From positions 2,108,001-2,172,000 of the forward strand of contig JAKZZE010000006.1 in assembly GCA_024220505.1 (NCBI GenBank): a DNA stretch of 64,000 nucleotides, read 5' to 3'. Both the position numbers and the translations under genes were made by a program. A model generated the notes under the pieces. It was not told the DNA's origin, made no database searches, and saw only the letters and a list, made by a program, of their open reading frames with translations. The stretch comes from Rhizopus arrhizus. Lineage: Eukaryota > Mucoromycota > Mucoromycetes > Mucorales > Rhizopodaceae. Numbering within the stretch: the stretch's first letter is position 1; every line of letters starts with the position of its first letter. Positions 1-10,762 of this stretch are shown here, piece after piece.

Positions 1-851
1 ATTGTGGACGATTTTGCAACTATTACTATTACACAAATGTGGGAGATGCTGCACGAGGAATTCCCTGGATTGTCTGTTAGTAAGTCTTCAGTTTATAGAC
101 ATGCCAGAAACAACTGTGCTTTGTCTATGAAAAAACTAGAGAAAATAGTCGAATCTAGAAACTCGGAAGAGACGATTCTAAAGAGAAAAAATACTATAAT
201 GCAATGGATGGCTGACAGCGAGTTTGATTTTGAGAAGAACTGCATATTTTTAGACGAAGCAGGTTTTAATCTTCATATGACGCGAACTCGAGGTTGGTCG
301 AAAAAGGGAAAACCTGCAAAGTCAGTAGTTCCAGCTTCCAGAGGTACGTCCATTACAATCCTCGGAGCTATTTCATCTCAAGGTGTCATCGACATATCTT
401 TGAGAAAGCCCATCACAGTTGCCGGATCTAAAAAAGAAAATCAGACGGAAAAGTTATTCAAACTACAGCTAGAGTTGGAACGAGAACTGAACATTATTTA
501 GCATATTTAAGTAACGTAATGGACGTCTTGGATAAGAACGACATGAAAGGGTTTTACTTAGTGATGGACAACGCTCCTATTCATAAGCCTGCCACAGTAA
601 GAAATTTTATTGAGAAAAGAGGATACAAATGCGTTTATCTTCCTCCCTATTCACCTTTCCTCAACCCCATTGAGCTATTCTGGTCGAAGGTAAAGTATGG
701 TATCAAAAGAAGCCCATTTGATACTGGCGATACATTGACACCAAGAATAATGGAGTCCTGTTCAAAAGTAACTTTGAAAGACTGCCAGGGATGGATTCAT
801 CATTCTATCAGATTTTTTGAAAGATGTTTAGCAATGGAAAAGAACCTTTAG
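1..851 (+). pseudogene. Tc1/IS630-type DDE transposase, cut by window edge and frameshifted
   Basis: The reading frame is open at base 1, so the N-terminus (normally helix-turn-helix domains) lies outside the window. Reading frame 1 runs to a stop at 499-501 and a second frame resumes and ends at 851. The DDE triad is visible: D in FLDEAGFN, D in LVMDNAPIHK and E in FLNPIELFW, with 34 residues between the last two by my count, typical of the IS630/Tc1 superfamily DDE_3 domain. The break is explained by one missing base in the A6 run at 430-435; adding one A would join both halves. A cut-and-paste transposase acting on its own inverted repeats in the nucleus is the expected role. Protein spacing and motifs differ from the other Tc1-like copies in the window, so this is a separate family. 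It is uncertain whether the frameshift is real or a sequencing error. Confidence 0.85.
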
Positions 852-1348
852 TTTTCAAATAAATTTATTTTCTCAATCTTTTTCTCAATTTTTTTCTGAG
901 CGTTTATCAAATTTTTTTCTTGGCTATTATCAATTTAGCTCTAACCTTTTCTCAATTTTAGTGAAAATATTTTATCAAATCTGGCTTTAAATTTATCATT
1001 TTATTCCAGAGCCTTTCTCAATTTTACTGAAAAATACAATATTAATAATCAAAAAAAATATAAATATCTACTTTTTTTTGCTGATTTAGCACGTCTTGAG
1101 ATGTTTGGTACTTATAATATGAAAACAGTAAGAAGTCAATAGCTAACAACTACTATTTATTAAGTAAGAAAAAGGAAGGGAACTAATAATTTAGAATGAA
1201 CCCTGGATTATATTGTCTGACTATTAATTATATAGTCTGACGTAGGCTTGACTGAGATCAATCATAAAATAATAAATAAAGACATCATTAATGACCAAAC
1301 ACGACACGTCTTCTTCTTCTTTCGTTATTATTGCTGTTTTATACAAAT
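852..1348. other. AT-rich flank between two transposons
   Basis: No gene seen. Between 860 and 1040 the motif TTCTCAATTTTA and close variants recur several times, followed by GTGAAAA or CTGAAAA. They may be subterminal repeats of the transposon at 1-851, but no paired inverted repeat can be shown because the left end is outside the window. A direct repeat containing GTCTGAC occurs near 1218 and 1235. The stretch 1250-1348 is the presumed 5' leader of the next transposase, CT-rich like the leaders of the other Tc1 copies. Confidence 0.5.
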
Positions 1349-4013
1349 ATGGTTCGCTCTTTACCTTTGGATGTACAAGATAACATCAAGTCCTTACTCA
1401 AATCTGGTCATTCTTACTCATCCATCATAAAACGAGTGCCTGGAGTCAAGAAAAGCACCATCAGCGACTATAAGCGAAGGTGGTTTCCTAACATGGGGCC
1501 CCTTAAATCAGGCCGCAAGTCCGAAATTACTGCTACAACCAAGTCCTACATCAGACGGTCAGTCATAACAGGTAAATTAAAGACGGGGAAGGATGTACAA
1601 CGATATTTATGTGACGTTGGATGCGCAATTGACTACTCTGCTTGCTTAAAACTTTTAAAATCGACGGGATTCCAGGCCCGTATTAAGAAGCGCAAGCCGT
1701 TTTTAAAGGCTATTCATATGAAAAAGCGACTTGCATGGGCCAACGCCTACAAGGATTGGACAAAAGATGATTGGCATCGTATGGTATTCTCTGACGAGAC
1801 TAAGGTAAACGTTTGGGGATCAGACGGTGTGAAATACTACTGGAAGAGAGTAGATGATAAGCTTCGATTCCACCATCTTGACTTAACAGTAAAAGGAGGT
1901 GGAGGCAGCGTTATGATGTGGGGCTGTATTACATACGATGGTCCTGGGTATGCTTGTCGTATCTATGATGGAATAATGAAGAAAGAGGATTACGAACATA
2001 TATTGGACACAACGCTAATGGACACCCTAAATTACTACAATTATGACCCTAAAAGCATCTACAGTAGCGGACAAAACTGGTGCACAAAAATTAAAATCAA
2101 CATTGTATCTCCGCCATATGTCTGCGACTTTTGTGGCATATACCATCTGAAAGACAGTCCAAAATATACATTATGTTATGTAAACCGGAACTGTGCCGGA
2201 CATCCTTCAGGCATAAGGTCATTTTTAGTGATTTTTTTGCATATTTCAATTTTCGCCAAAAATGTAGTGCTTGTCTAGCCTTCTTTCAATTTTCCCCATA
2301 TCTCTTCCGTTTGCTTTCAGATTTCACAGCATATTAGTAAATTTTAGTAGCTCTTAAAAAATATATAAAACTGTACTTATTTTGTATTTCCCATTGAGTC
2401 CCCCCTTTTGTTTTTACCCTATTCACTATAACAAAGTACTAGCCTTATATGTTTAAGAAAATAAGCAACTGTAAAAACGAAACTCTGAGATCTCGAACAC
2501 GCCTAGTTCGTACGACAGCAGATATTTCTAGAGTAACAAGGATCTCTAAATGGACAATCAACAGGAGAAAGAGGGAAGAACGAAACTTAATGTCTTGTGA
2601 TCATGAAGGTCTCCCGCTTTTAGTCTGAAAAGTTACTAGCTCAATCATCAACCTAAAGCTTGGACAAGGTCCGTTACACACAGTTTCTGATGCTCAGCAC
2701 ATTTCGAGGACCTTAAGATACAGTATTAGCAGACTGTTAGTCTGAAGGCACTGTAGGAAGCTAGATTTTGAGTCCGGAAGTAAGGAATCGAAGAATTTCA
2801 TCAGCTGTATAAGTCGGAAAAAGCGATGAGTGTGGTATCACAACAAGCCATTGTATACTATAGAGGGCTGAAAGTCTGCTATCATTAGCAATGAAACAAA
2901 TATGAACATTATGGATGCAGACAGTATACACTAATATTGAAAGCAAGTCGAGCAACCTTAGCGATTTTTTCACGGTGATCAAACAATGAAGCATGCTGGC
3001 TGCTCTGTTATGTTTTAAGGCTGTATTAGATATTGAGGACCAGAATATGTGTGTCAGGTATACGATGGTATAATGAACTCATAAATATACACATATATTT
3101 CGCTTACTTCATACCACAAAAGCCTAGCGTATAGCAGTCTAAAACGTCGTAATCTCTCGTTTCAGTATGACAATGACACAAGGCACAAGTCAACGCATGT
3201 CACAAACTCAATATTTGATAACAGCGCTTCTGTGCTACAAGTTTAGCCGCCACTAATCCCGGCCTAAGTCCGCTTAAGCATGCCAGGTGGCAATTGATGG
3301 CAAAGGTATGATGATACGACACTAGATCAAAAAGGGTCGATGATCTTTGGAAAAGAATAGTTAAAGAGCCGGGTTCTTTTACTGAAAATGATATACACGC
3401 ATATTATTAGCATATGCAAAGAAGAATATCCGATAATATCAAGAGATGAGATGATTATATAAAGTCTAAGATTTTAGCCACTTTTGCGGTATTTAGAAAA
3501 TATAAGATTTTATAAATTCAAAGCACGCTTATCGCTCAGTTTTAACAATGTCATGCTTAGAACATACATAGATTACAATGACTAGTATATCCTCCTTCTA
3601 GTACAGTTTCATGACTATTGCAATTACCATGAGCAGGTAATGGTAGTTAAAAGCTAAAAAAAAGTTTTGTGCACCAGTTTTGTCCGCTACTGTACTTCCA
3701 GCAGGATAACGATCCGAAACATACGTCGAAGGTCGCAAAAGCTTGGTTTGAAGAAAACAACTTCGACAGCAAGTCTGTTTACAGTTGGCCAGCTCAGAGC
3801 CCTGATCTAAACCCGATTGAACACGTTTGGCATCACCTGAAGCTAAAGTTAAGTGCATATGAAACCAGAGCTAAAGGCGTACATGAACTATGGGATCGAA
3901 TTGAAGAACAATGGGCGAGCTTTACAAAAGATGATTGTAGAAAGTATATGGACAGTATGCCAGATAGAATCAAAGCTGTTATTCAAGCAAAAGGGGGATA
4001 TACGGACTACTAA
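1349..4013 (+). CDS. Tc1-like transposase, intact except for a nested element
   Basis: Coding parts are 1349-2061 and 3695-4013, separated only by copy A and one copy of its TA duplication. Taken together they make 343 codons with no other stop or shift. The start is the ATG at 1349 (MVRSLPLDVQDN), the position matching the ATG of the related gene at 11177, which also has 343 codons. The N-terminal half has paired helix-turn-helix character (KSTISDYKRRW). The catalytic residues are D in VFSDETKVNVWG, D in QQDNDPKHTS and E in SPDLNPIEHVW. I count 37 residues between the last two, more than the 34 of classical Tc1. The gene product would bind its inverted repeats and cut at TA. As it stands the nested insertion truncates the protein after the first catalytic Asp. 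Confidence 0.9.
2062..3692 (+). mobile_element. Copy A of a decayed Tc1-like family (1631 bp)
   Basis: The ends are perfect inverted repeats of at least 28 bp starting cagtagcggacaaaactggt, flanked by TA on both sides (2060-2061 and 3693-3694). Removing 2062-3692 plus one TA restores the host transposase frame, which proves the borders. Three more copies lie in this window: B (9733-13470, inverted and itself interrupted), C (51296-52925) and D (57936-59562, inverted). Net sizes are 1627-1632 bp and the sequences are almost the same. Confidence 0.95.
2449..3447 (+). pseudogene. Decayed Tc1 transposase inside copy A
   Basis: Translating all plus frames gives pieces that line up in order with a Tc1 transposase. 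A helix-turn-helix piece (RVTRISKWTINRRKREE) starts at the ATG at 2449. A piece resembling the strand before the first Asp (SNETNMNIMDADS) follows, then one resembling the GGxSVMxWGCI and YDGIM motifs. A second-Asp block (FQYDNDTRHKS) and a C-terminal block (LWKRIVKEPGSFTENDIHAYY) complete the order. Stops and shifts separate them, so no functional protein is possible. The antisense ORF of 77 codons over this region is a by-product. The other three copies carry the same antisense ORF and the same breaks. Confidence 0.8.
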
Positions 4014-4242
4014 CAGATATTATGGAACACCCTGAAAAATGGTCCGGATGTTGCTGAAATATTTGATCTTTTGTAGCTCCCTTTGAACTTTTGTGTGACA
4101 TATCAAATTTTTACTAAAAATAAAGTAATGTTTTCTCTTCAAAATAATGTTTGTTTTGTTCAATTTGATTGAGATTTGGTAAAGCTATAGCGATATTTGT
4201 GAATAATTTAAAAACATCCGGACCATTTTTCCACCTACTGTA

Positions 4243-4361
4243 TCTTCCAGTCTGATGATATCACTATGGAAATCGCAGATGATCTGTCTCACATTTCTAC
4301 CAACAGTGACGCCAATCCTACAGGGGAAGCCATCACTATGGATGACTCTGTATCCTTATGA
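4243..4361 (+). pseudogene. LINE ORF1 C-terminal fragment
   Basis: A frame open from the end of element O runs to a TGA at 4359-4361 and encodes an acidic tail (SDDITMEIADDLSHI and onward). It overlaps the start codon of the next frame by ATGA at 4358-4361, the usual arrangement for ORF1 and ORF2 of non-LTR retrotransposons. The body of ORF1 is missing because O has replaced or deleted it. The assignment rests on the neighbour and the overlap, since the tail alone has no diagnostic motif. Confidence 0.5.
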
Positions 4362-4565
4362 ACTCTCTAACAATTACACTTTTCAACGCCACTGGCCTAC
4401 CCAGACATGCCATTACGCCTATTATCAAAGCAGCACAACCAACATCAATCCTTTTAATCACTGAAACCTGGCTACTCTCTCCTGCAAGATACCCAACAAA
4501 CTGGAAACAATTTCATACATATGGTATACCTATTGAATGCTATAGAAACAGAGGTGCGCAAGGTA
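4358..4565 (+). pseudogene. LINE ORF2 N-terminus (AP-type endonuclease domain), truncated
   Basis: The frame begins with ATG at 4358 (MNSLTITLFNATGLPRHA) and contains ILLITETWLLSP, the motif pattern that opens the endonuclease/exonuclease/phosphatase domain of LINE ORF2: an Asn in the first strand and a catalytic Glu in the ETWL block. About 69 codons survive before the next transposon, which begins after TA at 4566-4567. In a whole element this domain nicks target DNA for target-primed reverse transcription. The reverse transcriptase part is not in the window, so this is a dead fragment caught between two Tc1-like insertions. Confidence 0.7.
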
Positions 4566-4567
4566 TA

Positions 4568-5297
4568 CAGTAGGTGAAAAAATATGAGCAACCTTTTGGC
4601 AAAATCGACTTTTTTTGCTATGTCAAAAGGTGCATGCCAACTACCGGCTTGAGACTCCTATGGTATATTTTCGGGGTCATGCGTCTTGAAACAGTAAAGG
4701 TCTCATGTAGCAATGCTGGAAATTGAGAGAGGAATGAGAATCCGAATTTAAAGATTTAACTCCCGACCAGCTTAAATTATGTACGGTAATCATACGTTTA
4801 CATTTAAGTCAACAAAGAACATATCGGAAGACTATATAGCGTACTTGTATGGAACTGTGAGTGTTCCTTATTGTATTCATATAAAAGCAAGTGCGACTTC
4901 AGGAGCCCTTGGTTTCTTTTTTTTTACTCAGTTTCTCTCACTACTTCTCATCATCATGCCTAAATCTATACTAATGGAAAAGCAATCCAGAAATAAAAGA
5001 TATATCACTAAATAGCATGAAGCTAGAGGATATCATAGATAAATATTACGTTCGTTCTCGCACAGTTTAAAGATATGCTAGAAAGCTTTTTCCATGAAAT
5101 TCACATCTGTCGGCTGGAAGACATGCTATTGTCCCTTATTCCATGAAGCACTATATCGAGCTGTGTATTATTACTGGTCATCGAACGGTAGCGAACGAGC
5201 TATTCAAGGACTTAGGTAAGTTTGGTTACTTGTTGATGTACCGTTCAGGAGTAAATGCGCTGAGATCCATAAAGTGCCACCGTGTCATGTTTTGACA
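4568..5297 (+). mobile_element. Truncated Tc1-like element P
   Basis: The left end cagtaggtgaaaaaatatga follows a TA at 4566-4567 and resembles the terminus of Q (cagtaggtcaaaaaattgct). No right inverted repeat is found before the Ty3 LTR that starts near 5298, so the right part was lost. It holds a decayed transposase start (4955-5284). Confidence 0.65.
4955..5284 (+). pseudogene. Decayed Tc1-like transposase N-terminus
   Basis: The region starts at an ATG (MPKSILMEKQSRNK) and, across stops, gives pieces matching the DNA-binding half of the neighbouring Tc1 genes: RYARKLFP, SAGRHAIVPYSMKHYI, TGHRTVANELFKDLGKFGY and YRSGVNALRSIK. These correspond to the block around RYANKFFPN, the RRQVIKG-type helix and the VLKLLKSM helix of the gene at 11177. 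The catalytic domain is absent. At least three in-frame stops make it a pseudogene. Confidence 0.7.
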
Positions 5298-5617
5298 TGT
5301 CAATAAGATACAGTCTTATCATTCTGGACTAAATCTTTCCAAATGAGTTTGAATAAGAATAGAACCTGATAATTATCACTGCCCTAAGCAGCCAAGTTTC
5401 ACTTTCATCTCAACAGTTGATTATTAACATCAGTTTATAAAATTTTTCTTATACATGTCAAATCATATCGGTCGTAACTATTTTTGTCATCTAATCTCAG
5501 GTCTTGCTCAACTAATATAAATAGCCTTGAAATCTTTATTTAATAAAAGTATTCGACTTTAGAACTATTGTTCGGTCTCGTTAATTCTTCTTTTTCTTAT
5601 TTTGAATACTTAAAACA
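5298..5617 (+). repeat. 5' LTR of Ty3-type element T (left border approximate)
   Basis: The segment carries an LTR promoter layout: TATA-like aatataaatagcc near 5515, an AATAAA-type signal (tttaataaaag) about 25 bp later, and an end in aaaaca at 5617. Its last 110 bp are similar to the solo LTR at 9960-10385, which has defined borders, and this fixes the right edge. The left edge is taken at tgtcaataag (5298), next to transposon debris, and is uncertain. It lies upstream of the gag at 5666 and probably drives it. Confidence 0.6.
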
Positions 5618-5665
5618 CTTCATTTTTTTTAACGAATTCTGAACTCCCAATCACAAAAAGCAAAT

Positions 5666-6442
5666 ATGGCTAACGAAGATCAATCTCTTAATACTTTTAC
5701 TCATGGTAAAACTGATGTGTTTAGAACAAACATAGAGGAGGCATCAAAGGTTATCGAAGATACTGAAATGGCCAACGTGGAAGACACACCATCTCTTATG
5801 GCAACAAGCTTGGTATCAAATGATGATAAACCCGTTGATGCTGTTATGGGTTTGAGGGTTCATTTAGAAGACCTTAGACAGCAAATTGCTAGGGCTGTGG
5901 TATCTGGCGCCTCACAAGAACAGCTCTCAAAGTTACAAGAACAAGCAGTCAGCATAAAAAACTGTATCATGTTCTTGGACGAAGCACAGGCTTTTTGCGT
6001 CTCACCTCCCATGCCTACAGGTGATATAATCCTTGGTCCTGGTCACGCTACAAATGTTTCTCACCCTCGCTCTGCTCATGTCATCCCACCTGACCTTCCA
6101 ACCTGGCAGTGGCAGGGTAATATTTGGAGGAAAGAAGTCGAAGCACATGATTCCGTAGAAGATCTACTTGACACCTTTGCTCTGATCGTTGAATCAAATG
6201 GTCTATCCGTAGATTCTAGCTGGTCTCGTTTGGTTCCTATCAAAATGAACAGAGATCAGCGATCTTGGTTCAATGAAGTACTCAAAGGTCGCAACTTGGT
6301 TTGGTCTGAAGTCAGAAAGATCATAATCAAGACGTACGCTGGGCTAAAGCAAAAGATAGGTCCCGGAGATCGCTGGCCTCAATTAAGCTTTGATCTGCAT
6401 GAAACTCCGAATATGCATTCTTTTACCTCGTATCATCTTTGA
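5666..6442 (+). pseudogene. Ty3-type Gag fragment of element T
   Basis: A 258-codon frame starts at ATG 5666 (MANEDQSLNTF), 49 bp after the LTR end. It resembles the first half of Gag of element W: a coiled region (LRQQIARAVVSGAS), then a capsid-like block with WQWQGNIW, a block ending in RDQRSWFNEVL and LVWSEVRKIIIKTYAG. The corresponding W blocks are FQYTGNV, THTQRSWYDEL and LSWTIFKEQLTLKYG. The frame ends shortly after this point, where W continues for the rest of Gag, so the capsid C-terminus, nucleocapsid and pol are missing. The sequence after 6442 is unrelated, which points to a deletion or a junction with another element. It would act in particle assembly if whole. Confidence 0.7.
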
Positions 6443-6864
6443 TGCCAAATTTGGTAAGATTTCAATCAGCGCATCAGGTTCTATTGGCCATTGAATTTGC
6501 CTAGTCTACCGCTTAGATAAGTCAGCGTCAGTGGACTTTTTAGAATAATTTTTTTTCTTTCCTTTTGTGGTATTTTGCGCTTTTTTTGTTGACCCTGGAC
6601 TCTGACTCGGGATAGATAATCACCAATGTGATTGGATACTTATGTTGCGTCATTTTTGTAGGAAGAATATAAATACCCCTTTGCATTTTTGTATTTTCTC
6701 TGTATTTTACTTATTTTCGTCTATGTCCGTCTCAAGCTCTGTTGTATCCTTATCACGTCGTGGTGGCCGTACTTCTGGCTAATTGTCTGCTCCTTATGGG
6801 TCTCGTACTCCTTCGGATGGTGACAGAGTGAGCGAAGCAAGAATCATTGTGTCAGAAGAAACTA
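6443..6864 (+). other. Remnant with promoter-like sequence and a broken ORF start
   Basis: A TATA-like element (agaatataaatacccc) lies near 6668 and an ATG follows at 6723 (MSVSSSVVSLSRRGGRTSG). This frame stops at TAA 6780-6782 and reopens in the same frame to the transposon border at 6864. The layout resembles an LTR end followed by a gag start of a third retroelement, but no diagnostic Gag motif is present and I do not assign it. Element Q inserted at the TA at 6863-6864. Confidence 0.4.
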
Positions 6865-8502
6865 CAGTAGGTCAAAAAATTGCTGCAAGGAATTGCAAAA
6901 TACCGGTTTTACAGCTGGTTGTCTATGGATACTGCATGAAACTATCTCAAACATTGATTGTTTGTACCTCACTAGAAGGGGCATTTATTCGTCGATTATC
7001 TGATATGGGCAATAGTTATTGGTGGAATTTGATATTGTTAAAGGGAATTTTATAAACATCCGGCATTTTTTACTTGTTTACATATGTTTGGAATAACAAA
7101 TTTTAATACGACCCAACCGGTTGCTATCATAATTTTTCACATTCTTGACATGATTAGAATGTTGCCAGTATATAAAAGCGCTTACAATTCCTTTATTCTA
7201 AATTTTAAATTTTCTTATCTAAATTATTTCTCTTTTTTACCTTATTACCAATCGCATGCCTAAACGACTGCCAGAAGAAAAAGTAAACGATCTCAAGCAA
7301 GCATTAACTGGATCCACATCAACGTACGATATTGCTAAGGAGGTTGGAGTACATGAATCAACTGTTAGTAGATACTCTAGGCGGTTGTTTTCAAATAGGA
7401 CAATGGGCTCAGCTGGTAGACCTACATTAGTCTCCAAAGTGACGAAGCGGCTAATCAAAAGAAAAGTCATTGAAGGGGTTCTAAAGACTGCCAAAGAGGT
7501 ACACCGGGAGCTGGTTCAATTTGGCTATGATATCTCATACCAGTCAGCAATTAACGTCCTGAAATCAATGGAGTTCCATTCTTCAATAAAAAAAAGAAGC
7601 CGTTTCTGACAAAAGCTCATATGCAGCATCGATTATAATGGGCCAAGAAGCACCAGGATTGGACAGTGGAAGAATGGCGAAAAGTCGTCTTTTCTGATGA
7701 AACCAAGATCAACGTATGGGGCTCTGATGGTTGCAAGTACTATTGGAAAAGACCAAGTGATCCTCTTCAACCGCATCATCTAGAGTTTACAGTCAAGCAT
7801 GGAGGCGGCAAGTTGATGATGTGGGGCTGCATAACATCTGAAGGACCAGGATATGCTTGTCAAATTTACGATGGGAACATGAACGCGGATGTTTATCAGC
7901 ATATATTAGACACTACACTTCGTGATACTATGGAGTACTACAATTTCAACTGGTCCAACATTTACTTTCAGCATGATAATGATCCAAAGCACAAGGCAAA
8001 ATCCACAATAGCCTGGTTAGATAATCATCAAGTGCGCTATATTAGCGATTGGCCAGCTCAGAGTCCGGACTTAAATCCAATAGAACATGTATGGCATCAA
8101 CTGAAGTTAAAGCTCAGCTGTTACGAACGTAGAGCAAAGAATACGGATGAGCTTTGGGAACGAGTAGAAAAAGCATGGAATGAATTTGATAAAGAACTTT
8201 GCCAAAGGTATATCGATAGCATGCCGGCAAGAATTCAAGAGGTTATTAATAAAAAAGGAGGACCAACTAAATATTAATAAATAAACCCATTTCGTTCAAA
8301 TTTTCGTTTTTTCAAATTTTCAAATTGCGCGCCTCATACTTCCTTCAATACTTATCCAATGGAGCTTAAACTCTTTCGGATTTTTCAAGACATGTAGGAA
8401 ATCTACTATGTAGAAACAGAAGCAGTTTGTACCATTGTGACAGGATGTACGCTACAAAAACTGAGAAAAATGGATTCCTTGCAGCAATTTTTTGACCTAC
8501 TG
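6865..8502 (+). mobile_element. Tc1-like element Q (1638 bp)
   Basis: Inverted repeats cagtaggtcaaaaaattgct at 6865 and its reverse complement ending at 8502 continue for at least 27 bp each. TA flanks both sides (6863-6864 and 8503-8504). The ends are related to those of P at 4568. One transposase gene fills the middle. The target was retroelement debris: an integrase tail resumes at 8505. Confidence 0.95.
7256..8277 (+). pseudogene. Tc1-like transposase of element Q, two lesions
   Basis: The start is ATG 7256 (MPKRLPEEKVNDLK), after a CT-rich leader and a TATA-like tatataaaag near 7171. The DNA-binding half (TYDIAKEVGVHESTVSRYSRR) is a clear helix-turn-helix. The frame is lost at the A8 run 7588-7595, where one missing A accounts for the shift. 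A TAA follows about 40 bases on, at a codon that is Ala in the relatives (RLAWA block). From 7666 the catalytic domain is open: D in VFSDETKINVWG, D in QHDNDPKHKAK and E in SPDLNPIEHVW. I count 35 residues between the last two, two fewer than in O and R. The stop is a true lesion even if the homopolymer shift is a sequencing error, so the gene is probably dead. Confidence 0.85.
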
Positions 8503-8504
8503 TA

Positions 8505-8954
8505 CATAAACCTTATTTAGCCGAATTTCTCGAACAAGATCCGAAACTACTTTCGCAAGACGCATTGATACATCTTCGTAAACTAAGGGAATCAAGACAT
8601 TTAGCTGAAGATAGATTGAGGCAGCAGGCTATGCATGACAAGAAACGATGGGATGCTATGATGGCTACTACCAAGACTCAAACTTTCAACATTGGTGACT
8701 ATGTTCTCATGTGCCATGAAAGTAAGCAAGGCCTTGAATTCAACTGGATGGGGCCATATAAAGTCATCAATCGCAACCTAGACTACAACACATATCAATT
8801 ACAAGAAGTTAATGGTAAACTATATGCTTCCTGGGTTCATACTGATCGACTTCATGCGATCAAATATGATGGAGTCTCTATAAACAAGGCTTGGTATATT
8901 CCTCGCATTGCAAGAAATGGCTCAGAAAACAAACTTAATTCTTATTCGGCATAA
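8505..8954 (+). pseudogene. Ty3-type integrase C-terminal fragment
   Basis: The frame is open from the border of Q (HKPYLAEFLEQDPKLLSQ) to a stop at 8952-8954. It has the helical linker rich in Arg, Lys and Gln (LRQQAMHDKKRWD), then the small beta barrel typical of integrase C-termini: FNIGDYVLM and MGPYKVINRN, a GPY/F module. The catalytic core is not present in the window. The 3' LTR of the same element follows at 9031 after a purine tract, so this is the 3' end of a degraded Ty3 element cut off by deletion upstream. Confidence 0.75.
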
Positions 8955-9018
8955 TTTTTTTTTTACTGTATCTATTACAACTTGGTGTTATTATTGATAA
9001 GGGTCTATCAACTATCTG

Positions 9019-9331
9019 AAAGGGGGGTATTGTCACATCTTTTGATTCTACTTTTGGTATGTTAAACAAGAATTCCTTTTCAAGTAATTATTAGCAAGTT
9101 ACCATTGATGACTCACAAGAAGTAGAAGTATTATGAACCATGACTCACAAGAAGTACTTAGCAACTATCAAGATGACTCATGTTAAATAATGACTGTATA
9201 TGAATTACCTTTGTATTTTAATATAAATAGCCCTGAATAATAACAGTAATAAAGGACATCATCTATTTACATAAAAGCTATTATTCTACGTTATATCTCC
9301 TTTTATATTTATTTGTAAAACAAGCTTGACA
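9019..9331 (+). repeat. Polypurine tract and 3' LTR of a Ty3-type element
   Basis: A plus-strand primer-like tract (aaaggggggt, 9020-9029) lies at the LTR start. The LTR runs 9031-9331 (301 bp) with TGTCA and TGACA as its ends. Inside are aatataaatagccc near 9219 and aataaagg near 9250. Its first 30 bp resemble the start of LTR V at 14477. Confidence 0.75.
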
Positions 9332-9732
9332 ACAGCTGCATTGTTGTCGTGCTCTTTATAGTATTGTATATAAAAGGAAATATAAGTATATAGTCTTAAA
9401 GATTAGGTGGTAGATAATTGTCCTTTTATTTCTAATAATTATTGGGTCTATTTATATTACTTTACAAAACTAAGATATATACAAATATTGTTGTAGCTAT
9501 GATTATGAAGATTTGAACTCAGAAACTTCTTTCAAGCTTTAATTTTTGACGTTTTGTAAATCACTTTACAAATTGTCATTATTTTTCCTATTTGACAAAT
9601 TTTTAACCATTTGATATATTTTTTACTTTTTGATATTTTTTTAACCTTTTGATATTTTTTTAACCTTTTGATATTTTTTAACCTTTTCATATTTTTACAT
9701 TTTGTAAAAATTGAACTTTATATCTTTGCCTA
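9332..9732. repeat. AT-rich stretch with a short tandem repeat
   Basis: No gene seen. From about 9607 to 9694 a unit close to ttttgatatttttttaacc (18-19 bp) is repeated about five times with small differences. The TA at 9731-9732 is the target duplication of copy B. Confidence 0.6.
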
Positions 9733-9959
9733 CAGTAGCGGACAAAACTGGTGCACAAAACTTTTTTTCAGCTTTTAACTACCATTACCTGCTCATGGTA
9801 ATCGCAATAGTCATGAAGCTGTACCAGAAGGAGGATGTAATAGTCATTGTAATTTATGTATGTTCTAAGCATGACATTGTTAAAACTGAGCGATAAGCGT
9901 TCTTTAAATTTATAAAATTTTATATTTTCTAAAAACCGCAAAAGTGGCTAAGACCTTAG

Positions 9960-10385
9960 TGTTGTATCCACACAACTAGTAAAGTGAACATTCATGGATA
10001 AACGAGAGATCTCCGCAATAGCCAACTCTGCCCTGTTGTCCCTATCGGCGTTCCCACGACTATATCGGAACCTGATTATAACAACGGCAGTTCAATTCAA
10101 CCTTATTCGATAATTATCGTTAGATCAATAATTTATCTACTTCATTGTCTCTTGATTCGTCAAGAAGACAGCGGCTATTGATTATCTACTATCTTTCCTT
10201 TATCTTCCCATCCTTCCCACATTATTCTTTTAACCGATCAATTGAAATAGCGGTAAAGATCCAGACATCCAAAAAGTATAAATAGCCTCAAATGTTTTTA
10301 TTAATAAAGCAATATATAATCTTTAGTTTCACAACTATTGTCTTTTTTTTAGTTTTTGTCTCTTATTTTAATACTTGGCAAAACA
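9960..10385 (+). repeat. Solo Ty3-type LTR with 5-bp duplication
   Basis: The 426-bp LTR begins TGTTGTATCC and ends CAAAACA, flanked by CTTAG at 9955-9959 and 10386-10390. Copies A, C and D are uninterrupted at this point, which confirms the borders. TATA-like aaagtataaatagcc lies near 10276, followed by an AATAAA signal. A diverged relative lies upstream of the transposase gene at 43245 and another at 5298-5617. Confidence 0.92.
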
Positions 10386-10762
10386 CTTAGACTTTATATA
10401 ATCATCTCATCTCTTGATATCATCGGATGTTCTTCTTTGCATATGCTAATAATATGCGTGTATATCATTTTCAATAAAAGAACCCGGCTCTTTAACTACT
10501 CTTTTCCAAAGATCATCGACCCTTTTTGATCTAGTGTCGTATCATCATACCTTTGCCATCAATTGCCACCTGGCATGCTTAAGCGGACTTAGGCCGGGAT
10601 TAGTGGCGGCTAAACTTGTAGCACAGAAGCGCTGTTATCAAATATTGAGTTTGTGACATGCGTCGACTTGTGCCTTGTGTCATTGTCATACTGAAACGAG
10701 AGATTACGACGTTTTAGACTACTATACGCTAGGCTTTTGTGGTATGAAGTAAGCGAAATATA

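Larger units (their letters stand above)
1349..4240 (+). mobile_element. Tc1-like element O, split by copy A
   Basis: The right end is clear: the sequence ending in ccacctactg at 4240 is followed by TA (4241-4242). An inverted copy of the terminal motif (aatggtccggatgtt) lies just after the transposase stop at about 4036-4051, giving an IR/DR-like arrangement near the right end. I find no matching left inverted repeat upstream of 1349, so the left side is probably deleted; the start given is the transposase ATG. The element carries one transposase gene and has been opened at a TA dinucleotide by the 1631-bp copy A. To the right it abuts a LINE fragment, which was probably its target. Confidence 0.75.

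Noticed and set aside
1060..1348. Left inverted repeat of element O
   Set aside because: I looked for a match to the right end (caggtggaaaaatggtcc type) and found none, so the left border stays open.
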